DNA of 64,000 nucleotides from Paenibacillus sp. AN1007 (lineage in GTDB: Bacteria > Bacillota > Bacilli > Paenibacillales > Paenibacillaceae). The notes under the pieces were generated by a model that was given only the letters and a program-made list of their open reading frames with translations, ran no database searches and was not told the origin of the DNA. Both the position numbers and the translations under genes were made by a program. Shown here piece by piece: positions 53,649-62,307 of the stretch (position 1 is its first letter; each line of letters starts with the position of its first letter). The stretch lies in the NCBI RefSeq assembly GCF_040702995.1, contig NZ_CP159992.1, forward strand, positions 2,443,501 through 2,507,500, written 5' to 3'.

Positions 53649-55112
53649 CTACCTTCCTCCACACAATTCGTAGATTTGGAGCGATGAGAAGATTAGGTCA
53701 TCATGAACGCAAGCCATTGAAATTCCTTTCGCCTCCGCAGCCGGATAGATCAGGTCGGTAATGACGGCCTGACCATCATTGGCGAATACCTCGACCGATG
53801 AAGCGTCCACATAAATACGCAGGTGCTGCTCTCGATTCTGTGTTTGAATGTTTGCTGTATGACGTCCTTGAAAATGTTCGTGGAAATCGGCGATACCTGA
53901 TCGGCTGCGATCAACGTAAACCACTTGTTTGCTGGCGTCCAGACCAATGACCGTTTGCTCCTTTTCACTACATCTCAATATAAATTCAACAGGCTGCTCC
54001 GAAGCCCATATAGCCTCCATTTCATAACTCTCTAATTCAAGTGTGCCGAGATAAGCCTGCGCCTCTTTTGCATTCACATTGTACAGAGACAGCTTTGGCG
54101 TTCGGGCTTGCTCCAGTTCACGAGCGGGACACTGTACCAATGTAATCTTCTCATGTATCGTTTCCAGGCGCAGTTCCCTAGGAATGGTCATGACGCCGCG
54201 GTAACCTTCGGTAGGCGTTTGATTGGCGTACATCCAATTGCTCATCCATCCCATAAACAGCCGCCTGCCGTCTTCTGCCGGAATGTCGGACCAACTGACT
54301 CCCGCATAGTTGTCACGGCCGTGGTCAAGCCAGCGCACAGTGAGGGAATCTTCATCGGGGGCAAAAGTCGAGCCATTGAAATTCCCGGTGAAATATTGCG
54401 TCCGGGACCCTTCCTTGAACGCAGGATCAGCACCAATGCTGACCAGCATGACCCATTTTTCCTGCTGTTTGTCCTCATCCACTGCCAGTGGGAAAAGGTC
54501 AGGACACTCCCACACACCGTCGTGTGAACCAATCCCTGCACCAAATTCACTCGCAAAAGTCCACTCCTTCAGATTGGGTGAGCGGTACAGACATACGGTC
54601 TGACCGCAGGCAATAATCATGACCCACGCCTTGGTCTGTTCATGCCAGAACACCTTCGGATCGCGAAAATCTACGAACGCTTCATGCTGCAGTACCGGAT
54701 TCCCCTCGTATTTGTTCCATGTCCGGCCCTTGTCCTTGCTGTACGCGATGCTCTGCCGCTGCACTGGCTGATCGTTTGGCACTTCCATATGATGAGTGAA
54801 AATGGCGACCAGGCCCGGCTCCTCGTCAAAGAAACCGGATGTATTGTCCCAATCCACCACAGCACTGCCCGAAAAGATCATGCCATGCTCATCCGGCGCC
54901 AGAGCTACAGGAAGCTCTTCCCAGGTATACAGATCCTTGGTCACAGCGTGTCCCCAATGCATGGGGCCCCAAGTGTTACCATACGGATGATATTGATAGA
55001 ACAGGTGGTACTCGCCTTGGAAATACACCATCCCGTTGGGATCATTCATCCACTTTTCTTTTGGTGAGAAATGATAGACACTGCGGTAATCGGTTGTTGA
55101 GATCGTAGACAT
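53649..55112 (-). CDS. GH32 sucrose/fructan hydrolase
   Basis: A 487-residue family 32 beta-fructosidase. Seen: nucleophile D24 in WMNDPNG, RDP at 150-152 for substrate binding, and acid/base E202 in ECPDLF. A C-terminal beta-sandwich (about 350-487) completes the fold. No signal peptide, so it hydrolyses imported sucrose or fructo-oligosaccharides in the cytoplasm. ATG 55112 has AGAGGAGAG seven bases upstream. It lies behind a CUT1-type importer and in front of the broken fructokinase. Whether it prefers sucrose 6-phosphate or free sucrose is not visible; the ABC importer suggests unphosphorylated sugar. Confidence 0.92.
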   Translation of the reverse strand: MSTISTTDYRSVYHFSPKEKWMNDPNGMVYFQGEYHLFYQYHPYGNTWGPMHWGHAVTKDLYTWEELPVALAPDEHGMIFSGSAVVDWDNTSGFFDEEPGLVAIFTHHMEVPNDQPVQRQSIAYSKDKGRTWNKYEGNPVLQHEAFVDFRDPKVFWHEQTKAWVMIIACGQTVCLYRSPNLKEWTFASEFGAGIGSHDGVWECPDLFPLAVDEDKQQEKWVMLVSIGADPAFKEGSRTQYFTGNFNGSTFAPDEDSLTVRWLDHGRDNYAGVSWSDIPAEDGRRLFMGWMSNWMYANQTPTEGYRGVMTIPRELRLETIHEKITLVQCPARELEQARTPKLSLYNVNAKEAQAYLGTLELESYEMEAIWASEQPVEFILRCSEKEQTVIGLDASKQVVYVDRSRSGIADFHEHFQGRHTANIQTQNREQHLRIYVDASSVEVFANDGQAVITDLIYPAAEAKGISMACVHDDLIFSSLQIYELCGGR

Positions 55113-55212
55113 GTGGTTTCTCTCCTCTGATCGAACGGTATGCGGTGACTTGATATCAAAACAGATGGTCTGTCTACAGCAAAGTCCCCGTGTTCGATTC
55201 GTTTATTGGGTA

Positions 55213-56820
55213 TTATTGATTATTGCGGTCATATCCTGCCTGTTTAATTTGAAGCCATTCCTGCAGTCCAAGACGATCCAGCTCTTTCAGATAGGCATCC
55301 CACTCCTGCTCGATCTTTCCGTTTTGGTACCATTCCGTACGCATGCGCAGTACATAGGCGAACAGGTCAGTCTCAATGGTAGACAGACGGTCAAGCTCAT
55401 CAATGGAGAAGAAGACGCTTGGGTAGACGTTATCTGCTTTCATATGCGGAACCATAACTCGATCCAGAAGTTCCATGCGCCATGCAGCATCTTCCGGTTT
55501 GGTTGTGTATTTGCCGTAATAACTGTCGAGAATCGCCAGCGGCCCGGCAATGCTGGTTTTTTGTCTCAGTTCGACCGGCGCGGCGCCTTCGAGCGGCAGA
55601 TGTTTCAGCATGCCTTTGGCTTCATCCAGTTCAAAAATGTTCTGCTGTGTCTTGTCTCCGTACGTCCCCCAGTTATTTTGAATGGATTGGATTGGTTCGT
55701 ACAGTTGGTCCACCCACTTAGCTGTGGATTCCAGATTTTTATTGCTGCTCGTGATGACCATACGTCCTCTGTCAAGTCCGATTCCATTCGTTCTTGTAAC
55801 ATTTTTTATTCCATCAGGACCGGCAAGCGGCGGCAAAACATCATACGTATCATTCATTCCTGTAATGTTGGCTTTATCCCAAGTGAAATACATACCGTAC
55901 TTATGGTCCTTTCCTTTGGCCAGATAGGTATTCCAATCCTGCTGATAGGCTTCCACATCGACAAGACCTTCCTGGACAAGCTCGTGGATAAATTTCACGG
56001 CCTCCTTGTAGCCCTTATCCGCTGCCGTAAAGACCACTTTTCCATCGTCCGTCACTACCGTATGGTCCCAGTTCTCCCCAAGTCCAAATGCGGCAAAGAG
56101 AAAAGTCAGGTCTTCACCACCAGGTTTGTTAATAAAGGATAACGGAATTTCGTCTGCCTTCCCGTTCCCATTCGGGTCCTGCGTTTTGAATGCGATAAGC
56201 ACTTTTTTTAATTCTTCTGTGGTCGTTGGCATCTTCAGCCCAAGCTTGTTCAGCCACTCTACATTGATCCAAGGCAAATTATCCACCGCTTGGATCCGCT
56301 GCTTGCCGCTTCCCAGTTCTTCGATCCAAGGAAAAGAGTAAATATGTCCATCCGGTGCTGTGATCATGCTTCTGTATTCCGGAGCTTCCTGAAGTACCTT
56401 TTGCAAATGGGGCATATATTGATCGATCAGATCTTCAAGTGGAATGATAGCTCCGTCTTTAGCCAGTTTCAGGAGGTCATAATCCCCGTAACCCGCGTCA
56501 AAAATGGCATCAGGCAAATCGCCGCTGGCTACCGCCAGATTTCTTTTCTCGGCAAACACATCGCTCGTATAATTTTTCCAGTTGATATGCACATTGGTCT
56601 TTTCCTCAAGTCTCTTGTTGATGAGTTTCTCGTTCGGATCGGCCGGAGCCAGTGGTGAACTCTGCGTTATAAAATTCAGCGTCACTTTCCCATCGGGAGA
56701 CTGGGCTTCACTTGCAGCACCGCCCCCGCCTCCACCACAAGCCGAGAGCAGCAGTGCAGCAGACAGCATGGAAACGGACAGGGCTGTAACGGCTTTTTTG
56801 GACTTTTTCATTTTTTTCAT
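55213..56820 (-). CDS. LplA-type sugar ABC transporter substrate-binding lipoprotein
   Basis: A 535-residue lipoprotein of the large CUT1 binding-protein type found in Paenibacillus (LplA-like). Seen: signal peptide with lipobox LLSAC (C28) followed by a poly-glycine linker, then the two-lobed binding fold with DLPDAIFDAGYGD, TQDPNGNGKADEIPL and WEDPP-like aromatic segments. ATG 56820 has GGAGG seven bases upstream. It follows the two permease genes by 57 bases and precedes GH32, so it delivers a sucrose or fructo-oligosaccharide type substrate. No ATPase gene is here; such importers usually share MsmX. Confidence 0.92.
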   Translation of the reverse strand: MKKMKKSKKAVTALSVSMLSAALLLSACGGGGGGAASEAQSPDGKVTLNFITQSSPLAPADPNEKLINKRLEEKTNVHINWKNYTSDVFAEKRNLAVASGDLPDAIFDAGYGDYDLLKLAKDGAIIPLEDLIDQYMPHLQKVLQEAPEYRSMITAPDGHIYSFPWIEELGSGKQRIQAVDNLPWINVEWLNKLGLKMPTTTEELKKVLIAFKTQDPNGNGKADEIPLSFINKPGGEDLTFLFAAFGLGENWDHTVVTDDGKVVFTAADKGYKEAVKFIHELVQEGLVDVEAYQQDWNTYLAKGKDHKYGMYFTWDKANITGMNDTYDVLPPLAGPDGIKNVTRTNGIGLDRGRMVITSSNKNLESTAKWVDQLYEPIQSIQNNWGTYGDKTQQNIFELDEAKGMLKHLPLEGAAPVELRQKTSIAGPLAILDSYYGKYTTKPEDAAWRMELLDRVMVPHMKADNVYPSVFFSIDELDRLSTIETDLFAYVLRMRTEWYQNGKIEQEWDAYLKELDRLGLQEWLQIKQAGYDRNNQ

Positions 56821-56876
56821 GATGTGACCTCCACGTTATAGGATTGGATCTGGCTTGCGATATCTCAGGCTGTTCA

Positions 56877-57758
56877 CTATTTGAGTGAACCTACCATGAC
56901 ACCCTTTTCGAAATACTTCTGAAAGAACGGATACATAATAATCAGCGGCAGACTTGAAATGACAATTGCAGCGTACTTGATCATCTCCGATAGCCGTTTG
57001 AGTTCTGCCATGGCAAGTTGGTCACTGATCATGCCTGGTGCAGCCTGATTCTGGATCAGAATCGAACGCAGCACGAGCTGCAGCGGATGCAGATTCGGAT
57101 TGTCCAGATATATCATGGCATCGAAGTATGAGTTCCACTGCCCGACGAATGCATACAAGGCGAGCACAAATATGATTGGTTTGGATAACGGAATAACAAT
57201 CTGGAAGAAAATCTTCATATCCGAAGCACCGTCCACGTTCGCAGCTTCTTTAAGTTCTCTGGGGATACCTTTGAAAAAAGTTCGCGATAAAATAATGTTC
57301 CATACGTTAACCGCTCCCGGAATAATGATTGCCCATACCGTATCCAGCATCCCGAGATTGCGTACGAGCAGATAGGTAGGAATGAGGCCGCCGCCGAAGA
57401 ACATCGTGATGATAAATACAATCATGAAGAATCCTCTCCCTGCAAGCCTTTCCTCGGATAACGCATAACCTGCACAGATTGAAACTGCCACGGTCACGAA
57501 GGCAAACGATACGGAGTACAGGACCGCGTTGGCGAAGCCTCGAATCATGGCCGGATTGGATAAAATCATCTGATAGCCGTCCAGACTCCAGTCGGATACG
57601 TTAAAGGACAAGCCTTGGTTCAGCAGAACTGTTGGGTCCATAAAAGAAGCGATAACGATATAAATGAGTGGAACCACGACAACCAGTACGGCACACGTGA
57701 GAAAAATGGCATTCAGTGCGAGGATCAGACGATCCAGCCCTGTCGGTTTAATAGTCAT
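56877..57758 (-). CDS. sugar ABC permease, LplC/YtcP-like
   Basis: A 293-residue CUT1 permease with six membrane segments and the EAA loop KEAANVDGASDMKIFFQIVIPLSKP that contacts the ATPase. ATG 57758 has AAAGGAG eight bases upstream; the GTG at 57767 overlaps it. 15 bases behind the other permease and 56 ahead of the binding protein. Confidence 0.92.
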   Translation of the reverse strand: MTIKPTGLDRLILALNAIFLTCAVLVVVVPLIYIVIASFMDPTVLLNQGLSFNVSDWSLDGYQMILSNPAMIRGFANAVLYSVSFAFVTVAVSICAGYALSEERLAGRGFFMIVFIITMFFGGGLIPTYLLVRNLGMLDTVWAIIIPGAVNVWNIILSRTFFKGIPRELKEAANVDGASDMKIFFQIVIPLSKPIIFVLALYAFVGQWNSYFDAMIYLDNPNLHPLQLVLRSILIQNQAAPGMISDQLAMAELKRLSEMIKYAAIVISSLPLIIMYPFFQKYFEKGVMVGSLK

Positions 57759-57773
57759 GCGCAGCACTCCTTT

Positions 57774-58739
57774 CTAATAAAGGCCTTCGCCTTCGTTTAA
57801 TTTCTTCACGATCAGATTGACGGTAACAAGCAGAATGACATTAATAATGGAGTTGAATAGTCCAACTGCGGCAGAATAGGCGTAATCACCGGATTGCAAT
57901 CCCACCTTGTATACGTAGGTAGCAATAATTTCAGAAGATGGCAGATTCATGGATGTTTGCATGAGATACGCTTTCTCGAACCCGATGGACATAATTCCGC
58001 CCGCCGCAAGGATAAATACGATGGCCATAATCGGACGAATGGTCGGAAGATCGATGTGGCGAATGCGCTGAAGAAGATTGGCACCATCCAGATTGGCCGC
58101 ATTGTGAAGCTCTGGGTCAACGTTGGCTAGTGCTGCAACATATATAATCGAAGCCCAGCCCGCCCCCGTCCAGATATCGGACAAAATGTAAATCCAGCGG
58201 AAATACTCCGGTTCGGACATAAACATGATCGGCTGCCCCGTAATCCATGTCGTTAATTGATTAATCGGACCTGTCGGCGATAAAAAGATAAATAACATAC
58301 CCACAACCACGACAACGGATATGAAATTGGGCGCGTACAGAAACAATTGAATGTTCTTCTTCACGGCAGCTTTTCGCACCTGATTCAGCATGAGAGCCAG
58401 CAGAATAGGCACGGGGAAACTGAAGATTAATCCCAAAAAGCTGAGTTTAAGCGTATTCATCAAAATGACATCGAAATTGGGTGAAGCCAAAAACTTCTCG
58501 AAATGTTTCAAGCCCACCCACTCACTACCCATGATTCCCCTGATTGGACTGAAATCCTTGAAAGCGATGATTGCGCCATACATCGGAATGTATTTAAAGA
58601 TCAAAGTCAGGATGAGAGCCGGAGCAAGCAATAGATACAAAAAATAATTCTTCTTCCACTGCTGCAGCGCTTGAACTATAGAGTTTCTCTCTTTGAGGCC
58701 TTTAACTATCCTCTTATTCGTGTTTGCTGTGTTATGCAA
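57774..58739 (-). CDS. sugar ABC permease, LplB-like
   Basis: A 321-residue CUT1 permease. Six membrane segments begin at about residue 33 after a charged N-terminus; the EAA loop reads LHNAANLDGANLLQRIRHIDLPTIRP. Start is TTG 58739 with GGAGG seven bases upstream. First gene of the operon permease-permease-binding protein-GH32-fructokinase, divergent from the LacI gene. Confidence 0.92.
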   Translation of the reverse strand: MHNTANTNKRIVKGLKERNSIVQALQQWKKNYFLYLLLAPALILTLIFKYIPMYGAIIAFKDFSPIRGIMGSEWVGLKHFEKFLASPNFDVILMNTLKLSFLGLIFSFPVPILLALMLNQVRKAAVKKNIQLFLYAPNFISVVVVVGMLFIFLSPTGPINQLTTWITGQPIMFMSEPEYFRWIYILSDIWTGAGWASIIYVAALANVDPELHNAANLDGANLLQRIRHIDLPTIRPIMAIVFILAAGGIMSIGFEKAYLMQTSMNLPSSEIIATYVYKVGLQSGDYAYSAAVGLFNSIINVILLVTVNLIVKKLNEGEGLY

Positions 58740-59184
58740 TACATGACCTCCGTTCGTGATGAAATGTACAATTGCTCATCGTAAGGGCTTACAAAGTTTA
58801 CAATTGCAATTTTTATACTTTACAATCTAACAACTAAAGACCGGTTTAGTCAATACGAAATGTAAAAATAAATTGTGCATTTGTTTGTTTATTTCAGTCC
58901 GAATAATCTGTTTATACCCTCATTTATTGCACATTAGATGAAATGAACAAATAGTAAAGTCTTGATGAATAAGGTCGTTAACATACACTTTGATTGATAT
59001 TTTGCCGAATGTATTGGTATCGTTGTCGGTTCAAGAATCATAGAAAATGAGGAAACGCGAGTTTACAAATAAATATATAATTTGTGCATATGTAAATAAC
59101 CAATTGCTATTTGCCTCAAAATACTATACATTGGATTAGAGCACTATTGAGATGATGAATTGACCATTAGAGGTGAGATAGGAC
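58740..59184. promoter_or_regulatory. divergent control region of sucrose operon and LacI gene
   Basis: 445 AT-rich bases. TTGTGCAT-type words recur: AATTGTGCATTTG near 58871, the reverse form TTATTGCACATTA near 58925, and ATTTGTGCATATG near 59080. An inverted repeat ACAAAT-N9-ATTTGT lies at 59065-59085. TTTACAATTGCAAT near 58798 is related. These are candidate LacI-type operators; exact sites are not settled. Confidence 0.4.
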
Positions 59185-60252
59185 ATGGCAAAAGAGAAAG
59201 TGACGATACAGGATATCGCGGATGCTTTGGGCATCTCCAGAAATACAGCTTCCAAAGCACTTAATGATAGCGGAAACATTCCAGAAGAGACACGAAATCG
59301 GGTCATTAAAAAGGCGATTGAGTTAAAATATAAACAATTTGCATACGTGGAAAGCGAACAGGTCCTCGGCAAAACGCCCCGCAACATTGCCCTGCTGACG
59401 GAGAATCTGCCTAATACATCTCATTTTGGATCTTTATTGATCAGCGGCTTGGAGAAAAGAATCAGTTCGGAGGGGTATAACTTGTCCATCCATATCGTTC
59501 GTGAAGTGGATCAGAGTGACCTGGCACTGCCCAATAATTTTGATGCTGCTAAAGTGGACGGTATCATCTGCATCGAGTTATTTGATCCGGAATACACCCG
59601 TCTGATCACCGATCTTGGCATTCCTACGATCTTTATCGATTGTGCCGCGAACATTTGTTATCCGGATTTTCATGCGGACCTGTTACTGATGGAGAACGAA
59701 CACAGTACCTATCAGCTAACCAAAAAGTTAATTGACAGCGGATGCAAAAGTATCGGATTCGTCGGGGATTACAATCACTGCAAAAGCTTCAATGAACGAT
59801 GGGTGGGATATCACCGGGCTATGCTGGAATCAGGACTGCAGGTTGATCCGGCCCACTGCATTACAGACGATGATAAGCTCTTCTTTTCAAAGCCTGGTTG
59901 GATGATGGAACGAGTATCTGCGCTGGAGTCTCTTCCTTCCGCCTATGTATGCGCCAATGACTTCATTGCCGTCGAGCTGATCAGGGCTTTTCGATCGAGG
60001 CAGGTGGCGGTTCCGCAGCATCTTGTAATATGCGGCTTCGATAATGCGCCAGAATCCAGAATTATTGAGCCTCCGCTGACGACAGTTCATATCTACAGCA
60101 GCGAGATGGGCATCAAGGCGGCTGAAATGCTTTTATCCCGAATAGATAACCCCGCGCAGCCTTACCAGGTTTCGCATATCGCAACTACGCCTATTATTAG
60201 GGAATCAACTCCTGGCATCATGCCCGCCGACCCGGCGCTTGTAAGCAATTAA
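59185..60252 (+). CDS. LacI-family transcriptional regulator
   Basis: A 355-residue repressor. Residues 6-28 form the LacI helix-turn-helix (TIQDIADALGISRNTASKAL) with the hinge helix near residue 50; the rest is a periplasmic-binding-like ligand domain (SIGFVGDYNHCKSFNERWVGY, AYVCANDFIAVELIRAF, ICGFDNAPESR). ATG 59185 follows GAGGTG and AGATAGG. Divergent from the sucrose/fructan operon, which it most likely represses until a sugar binds. Confidence 0.93.
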   Translation: MAKEKVTIQDIADALGISRNTASKALNDSGNIPEETRNRVIKKAIELKYKQFAYVESEQVLGKTPRNIALLTENLPNTSHFGSLLISGLEKRISSEGYNLSIHIVREVDQSDLALPNNFDAAKVDGIICIELFDPEYTRLITDLGIPTIFIDCAANICYPDFHADLLLMENEHSTYQLTKKLIDSGCKSIGFVGDYNHCKSFNERWVGYHRAMLESGLQVDPAHCITDDDKLFFSKPGWMMERVSALESLPSAYVCANDFIAVELIRAFRSRQVAVPQHLVICGFDNAPESRIIEPPLTTVHIYSSEMGIKAAEMLLSRIDNPAQPYQVSHIATTPIIRESTPGIMPADPALVSN

Positions 60253-60336
60253 GAGTAAACGAAATGAAAACCGTTGATCATTCTTAGCCGACACCCACGT
60301 GATTTATCCATTTTTTTGGCACTGTGCGCAATAAAA

Positions 60337-60374
60337 AAGAAGTGGGCATTGTATAGATGGATGTCCCGCTTCTT
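60337..60374. terminator. terminator between LacI and acetyltransferase genes
   Basis: AAGAAG-T-GGGCAT pairs with ATGTCCC-G-CTTCTT with one bulge; A-rich before and T-rich after (AGTATTTTTT). Serves both convergent genes. Confidence 0.75.
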
Positions 60375-60412
60375 AGTATTTTTTGTGGAGGGTTGTTCCT
60401 CGACAATTAAGA

Positions 60413-60943
60413 TTAATTCAAATTCAGTATAGAGTATACATGGGTATTGAAAAAACTTCCGTTCTGATACATATAGTTCCTGAGAGTGCCTTCGTACTCA
60501 AATCCGAGATTCAAGAGCAAATGACTGGACGCTTCATTCTCGAGAAAAACGACTGCACCAATACGTGCCAATCTTAATTCTCTGAAGCCATAATGAAGGA
60601 TCTCGGGAATGACTTCTGATGCATAACCTTGTCTCCAGTAGTCCGGGTGAATCTCAAATCCTAGTTCTGCCCGTTTGTATTTTTGAGACCACAGATTAAA
60701 ACCGATCGTTCCAATGATACGCTCATTATCCTTAAGCTGTATTCCCCAACGTATCCCCTTCTTTTCCTGGTAGATCGTATGGAAGTGATTGATAAGGTTG
60801 GCTGCTTGTTCTCTCGTCGTAAAGAGATCTTGACCATAATATTTCATCATTTCTTGATTAGAAAAGAATTGATATATTTGTTCAACGTCTCCAAAATGTA
60901 CTTCTCTTAAAATGGTCCTTTTTGTTGTGAGGATTGGGAACAA
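60413..60943 (-). CDS. RimJ/RimL-type GNAT acetyltransferase
   Basis: A 176-residue acetyltransferase of the ribosomal-protein-alanine type: N-terminal TTKRTILREVHFGDVEQIYQF, then AELGFEIHPDYWRQGYASEVI for CoA binding and ENEASSHLLLNLGFEYEG near the end. Bacillus homologues (YdaF, YjcK) acetylate protein N-termini or small amines. TTG 60943 follows AAAAGGAG. Alone on its strand. Confidence 0.9.
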   Translation of the reverse strand: MFPILTTKRTILREVHFGDVEQIYQFFSNQEMMKYYGQDLFTTREQAANLINHFHTIYQEKKGIRWGIQLKDNERIIGTIGFNLWSQKYKRAELGFEIHPDYWRQGYASEVIPEILHYGFRELRLARIGAVVFLENEASSHLLLNLGFEYEGTLRNYMYQNGSFFNTHVYSILNLN

Positions 60944-61118
60944 TGTATATTCTCCTTTTGGCGCTTTTATGCACCGAATGTATTTTAGATATGTCTATTA
61001 TTTCTTTTTTCTGAAAATATCAAATTTAATCACATGATCAAAAAGAAACGTGATTACTAGAGCTCCACCTCTTATTCACATATACGTTTGGAATACGTTA
61101 TCTCCTCCAGTGCTTCCC

Positions 61119-62066
61119 TCATTCCACCACCATGCCCATATACCTCTTAAGATCATCTCTCGCGTGATCATGAATAGTCCAAGCTCCCAGATTCCAACTC
61201 ATATACCTCAGTCCCAGATAGCGCGAGGCGATGGTATACATCTTATTAAAATACTGATCTGAAAAGATTATGCCTTTAGCAGCCAGCAGCTCCCGATATT
61301 TCTTCAATTGTTCCAGGGTACGACAGCGCAGGGGAATATCTAGAAACAAAGAGCCATATTTTGCTTCTTCCCAATCGATAAAGATGACTTCGGTATTGTT
61401 GTGAACCAGAACATTTCCTGGATTAAGGTCGTTATGAATTAAAGTTTGGCTGCGCTCATCATGTATTACACATGGGATGTCCTGCAGAATCGTACCAGCC
61501 GCAGCTTCTACTGCAGGTATGTATCCCCCAAAGACCTCTATAAATTCCGCGTTTTTCTTAGCTTCTTTCCACTGCGGCCTCCATCGCTCGCAGATCATTT
61601 TTTCGACATGGAAGATACCGGCTTCAGGTAACCATGAGAGCTGGCTTTTTTGATCAAAATTGGCGATATGAATGTGCGCCAAAGCCTCCATCTCATTCTC
61701 CTGAAGCAGACTAATGTTTATGTTGTTATAATTCGTTTCATAATCAACATCCTGTATACAGATAAGTGACCTCCCATCAACTTCCGAGCCATCAAAACCA
61801 GATGATAAACAAAAAGGCACGTTAGCTTTTTGAGCATAAAGCCATATCAGCACCTGTTGTTCGATTCTGGAAGCATATTTAGTAACGAGTGATACCGCCG
61901 ATGTTTCGCCACATTTTTTAAGGAGTACACGGTGGCGCATCAATTCAATGGCCTGCGTGCCTGTATGGATTGGAGCAGCTTCAATACGTACAACTTCTGC
62001 TGCAGGATCTATCCATTTCTTAACCGTTCTTTGTATCAACATTTGAAGTTTTTGATCGTTCAACAT
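61119..62066 (-). CDS. aminoglycoside phosphotransferase-fold protein
   Basis: A 315-residue protein of the APH/choline kinase-like superfamily. Seen: the Brenner motif LIHNDLNPGNVLV (catalytic D and N) and VIFIDWEEAKYG (metal-binding D). It phosphorylates a small molecule; many genomic members have no proven resistance role. The N-terminal lobe is divergent. ATG 62066 has GGATGAT six bases upstream; a TTG at 62081 is possible. Between convergent neighbours with no partner. Confidence 0.8.
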   Translation of the reverse strand: MLNDQKLQMLIQRTVKKWIDPAAEVVRIEAAPIHTGTQAIELMRHRVLLKKCGETSAVSLVTKYASRIEQQVLIWLYAQKANVPFCLSSGFDGSEVDGRSLICIQDVDYETNYNNINISLLQENEMEALAHIHIANFDQKSQLSWLPEAGIFHVEKMICERWRPQWKEAKKNAEFIEVFGGYIPAVEAAAGTILQDIPCVIHDERSQTLIHNDLNPGNVLVHNNTEVIFIDWEEAKYGSLFLDIPLRCRTLEQLKKYRELLAAKGIIFSDQYFNKMYTIASRYLGLRYMSWNLGAWTIHDHARDDLKRYMGMVVE

Positions 62067-62307
62067 GAATTCATCATCCAATCATATCGTATAATCCCTA
62101 ATTATACCTCTTTAATAAAATTTATGTACCACTAAAGTGCAGATCGTTTGTATACTTAAAAAGCCGCTTAATGACAGCGGCAGTATCATAAAAGCTTATT
62201 GTTTCATTTCTTTACATCGATTATTTTCTTCGGGTGCCTAACACATCAAGATACTGTAAAATAAAGCATGGGGATTATGGTTCTTTGCAGCATAGGGGGG
62301 AAATGAC

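Noticed and set aside
53337-53687. 116-codon rightward frame over the fructokinase remnant
   Set aside because: The opposite strand has recognisable ROK and GH32 sequence; this is a shadow.
55111-56142. A 343-codon rightward frame
   Set aside because: It lies fully opposite the well-supported LplA-type lipoprotein and its start opposite GH32; composition is that of a complementary-strand shadow and there is no ribosome binding site.
62163-62181. GCCGCT/AGCGGC hairpin between the APH-like and YesM-type genes
   Set aside because: It lies upstream of both divergent genes and has no T tract, so I do not call a terminator.
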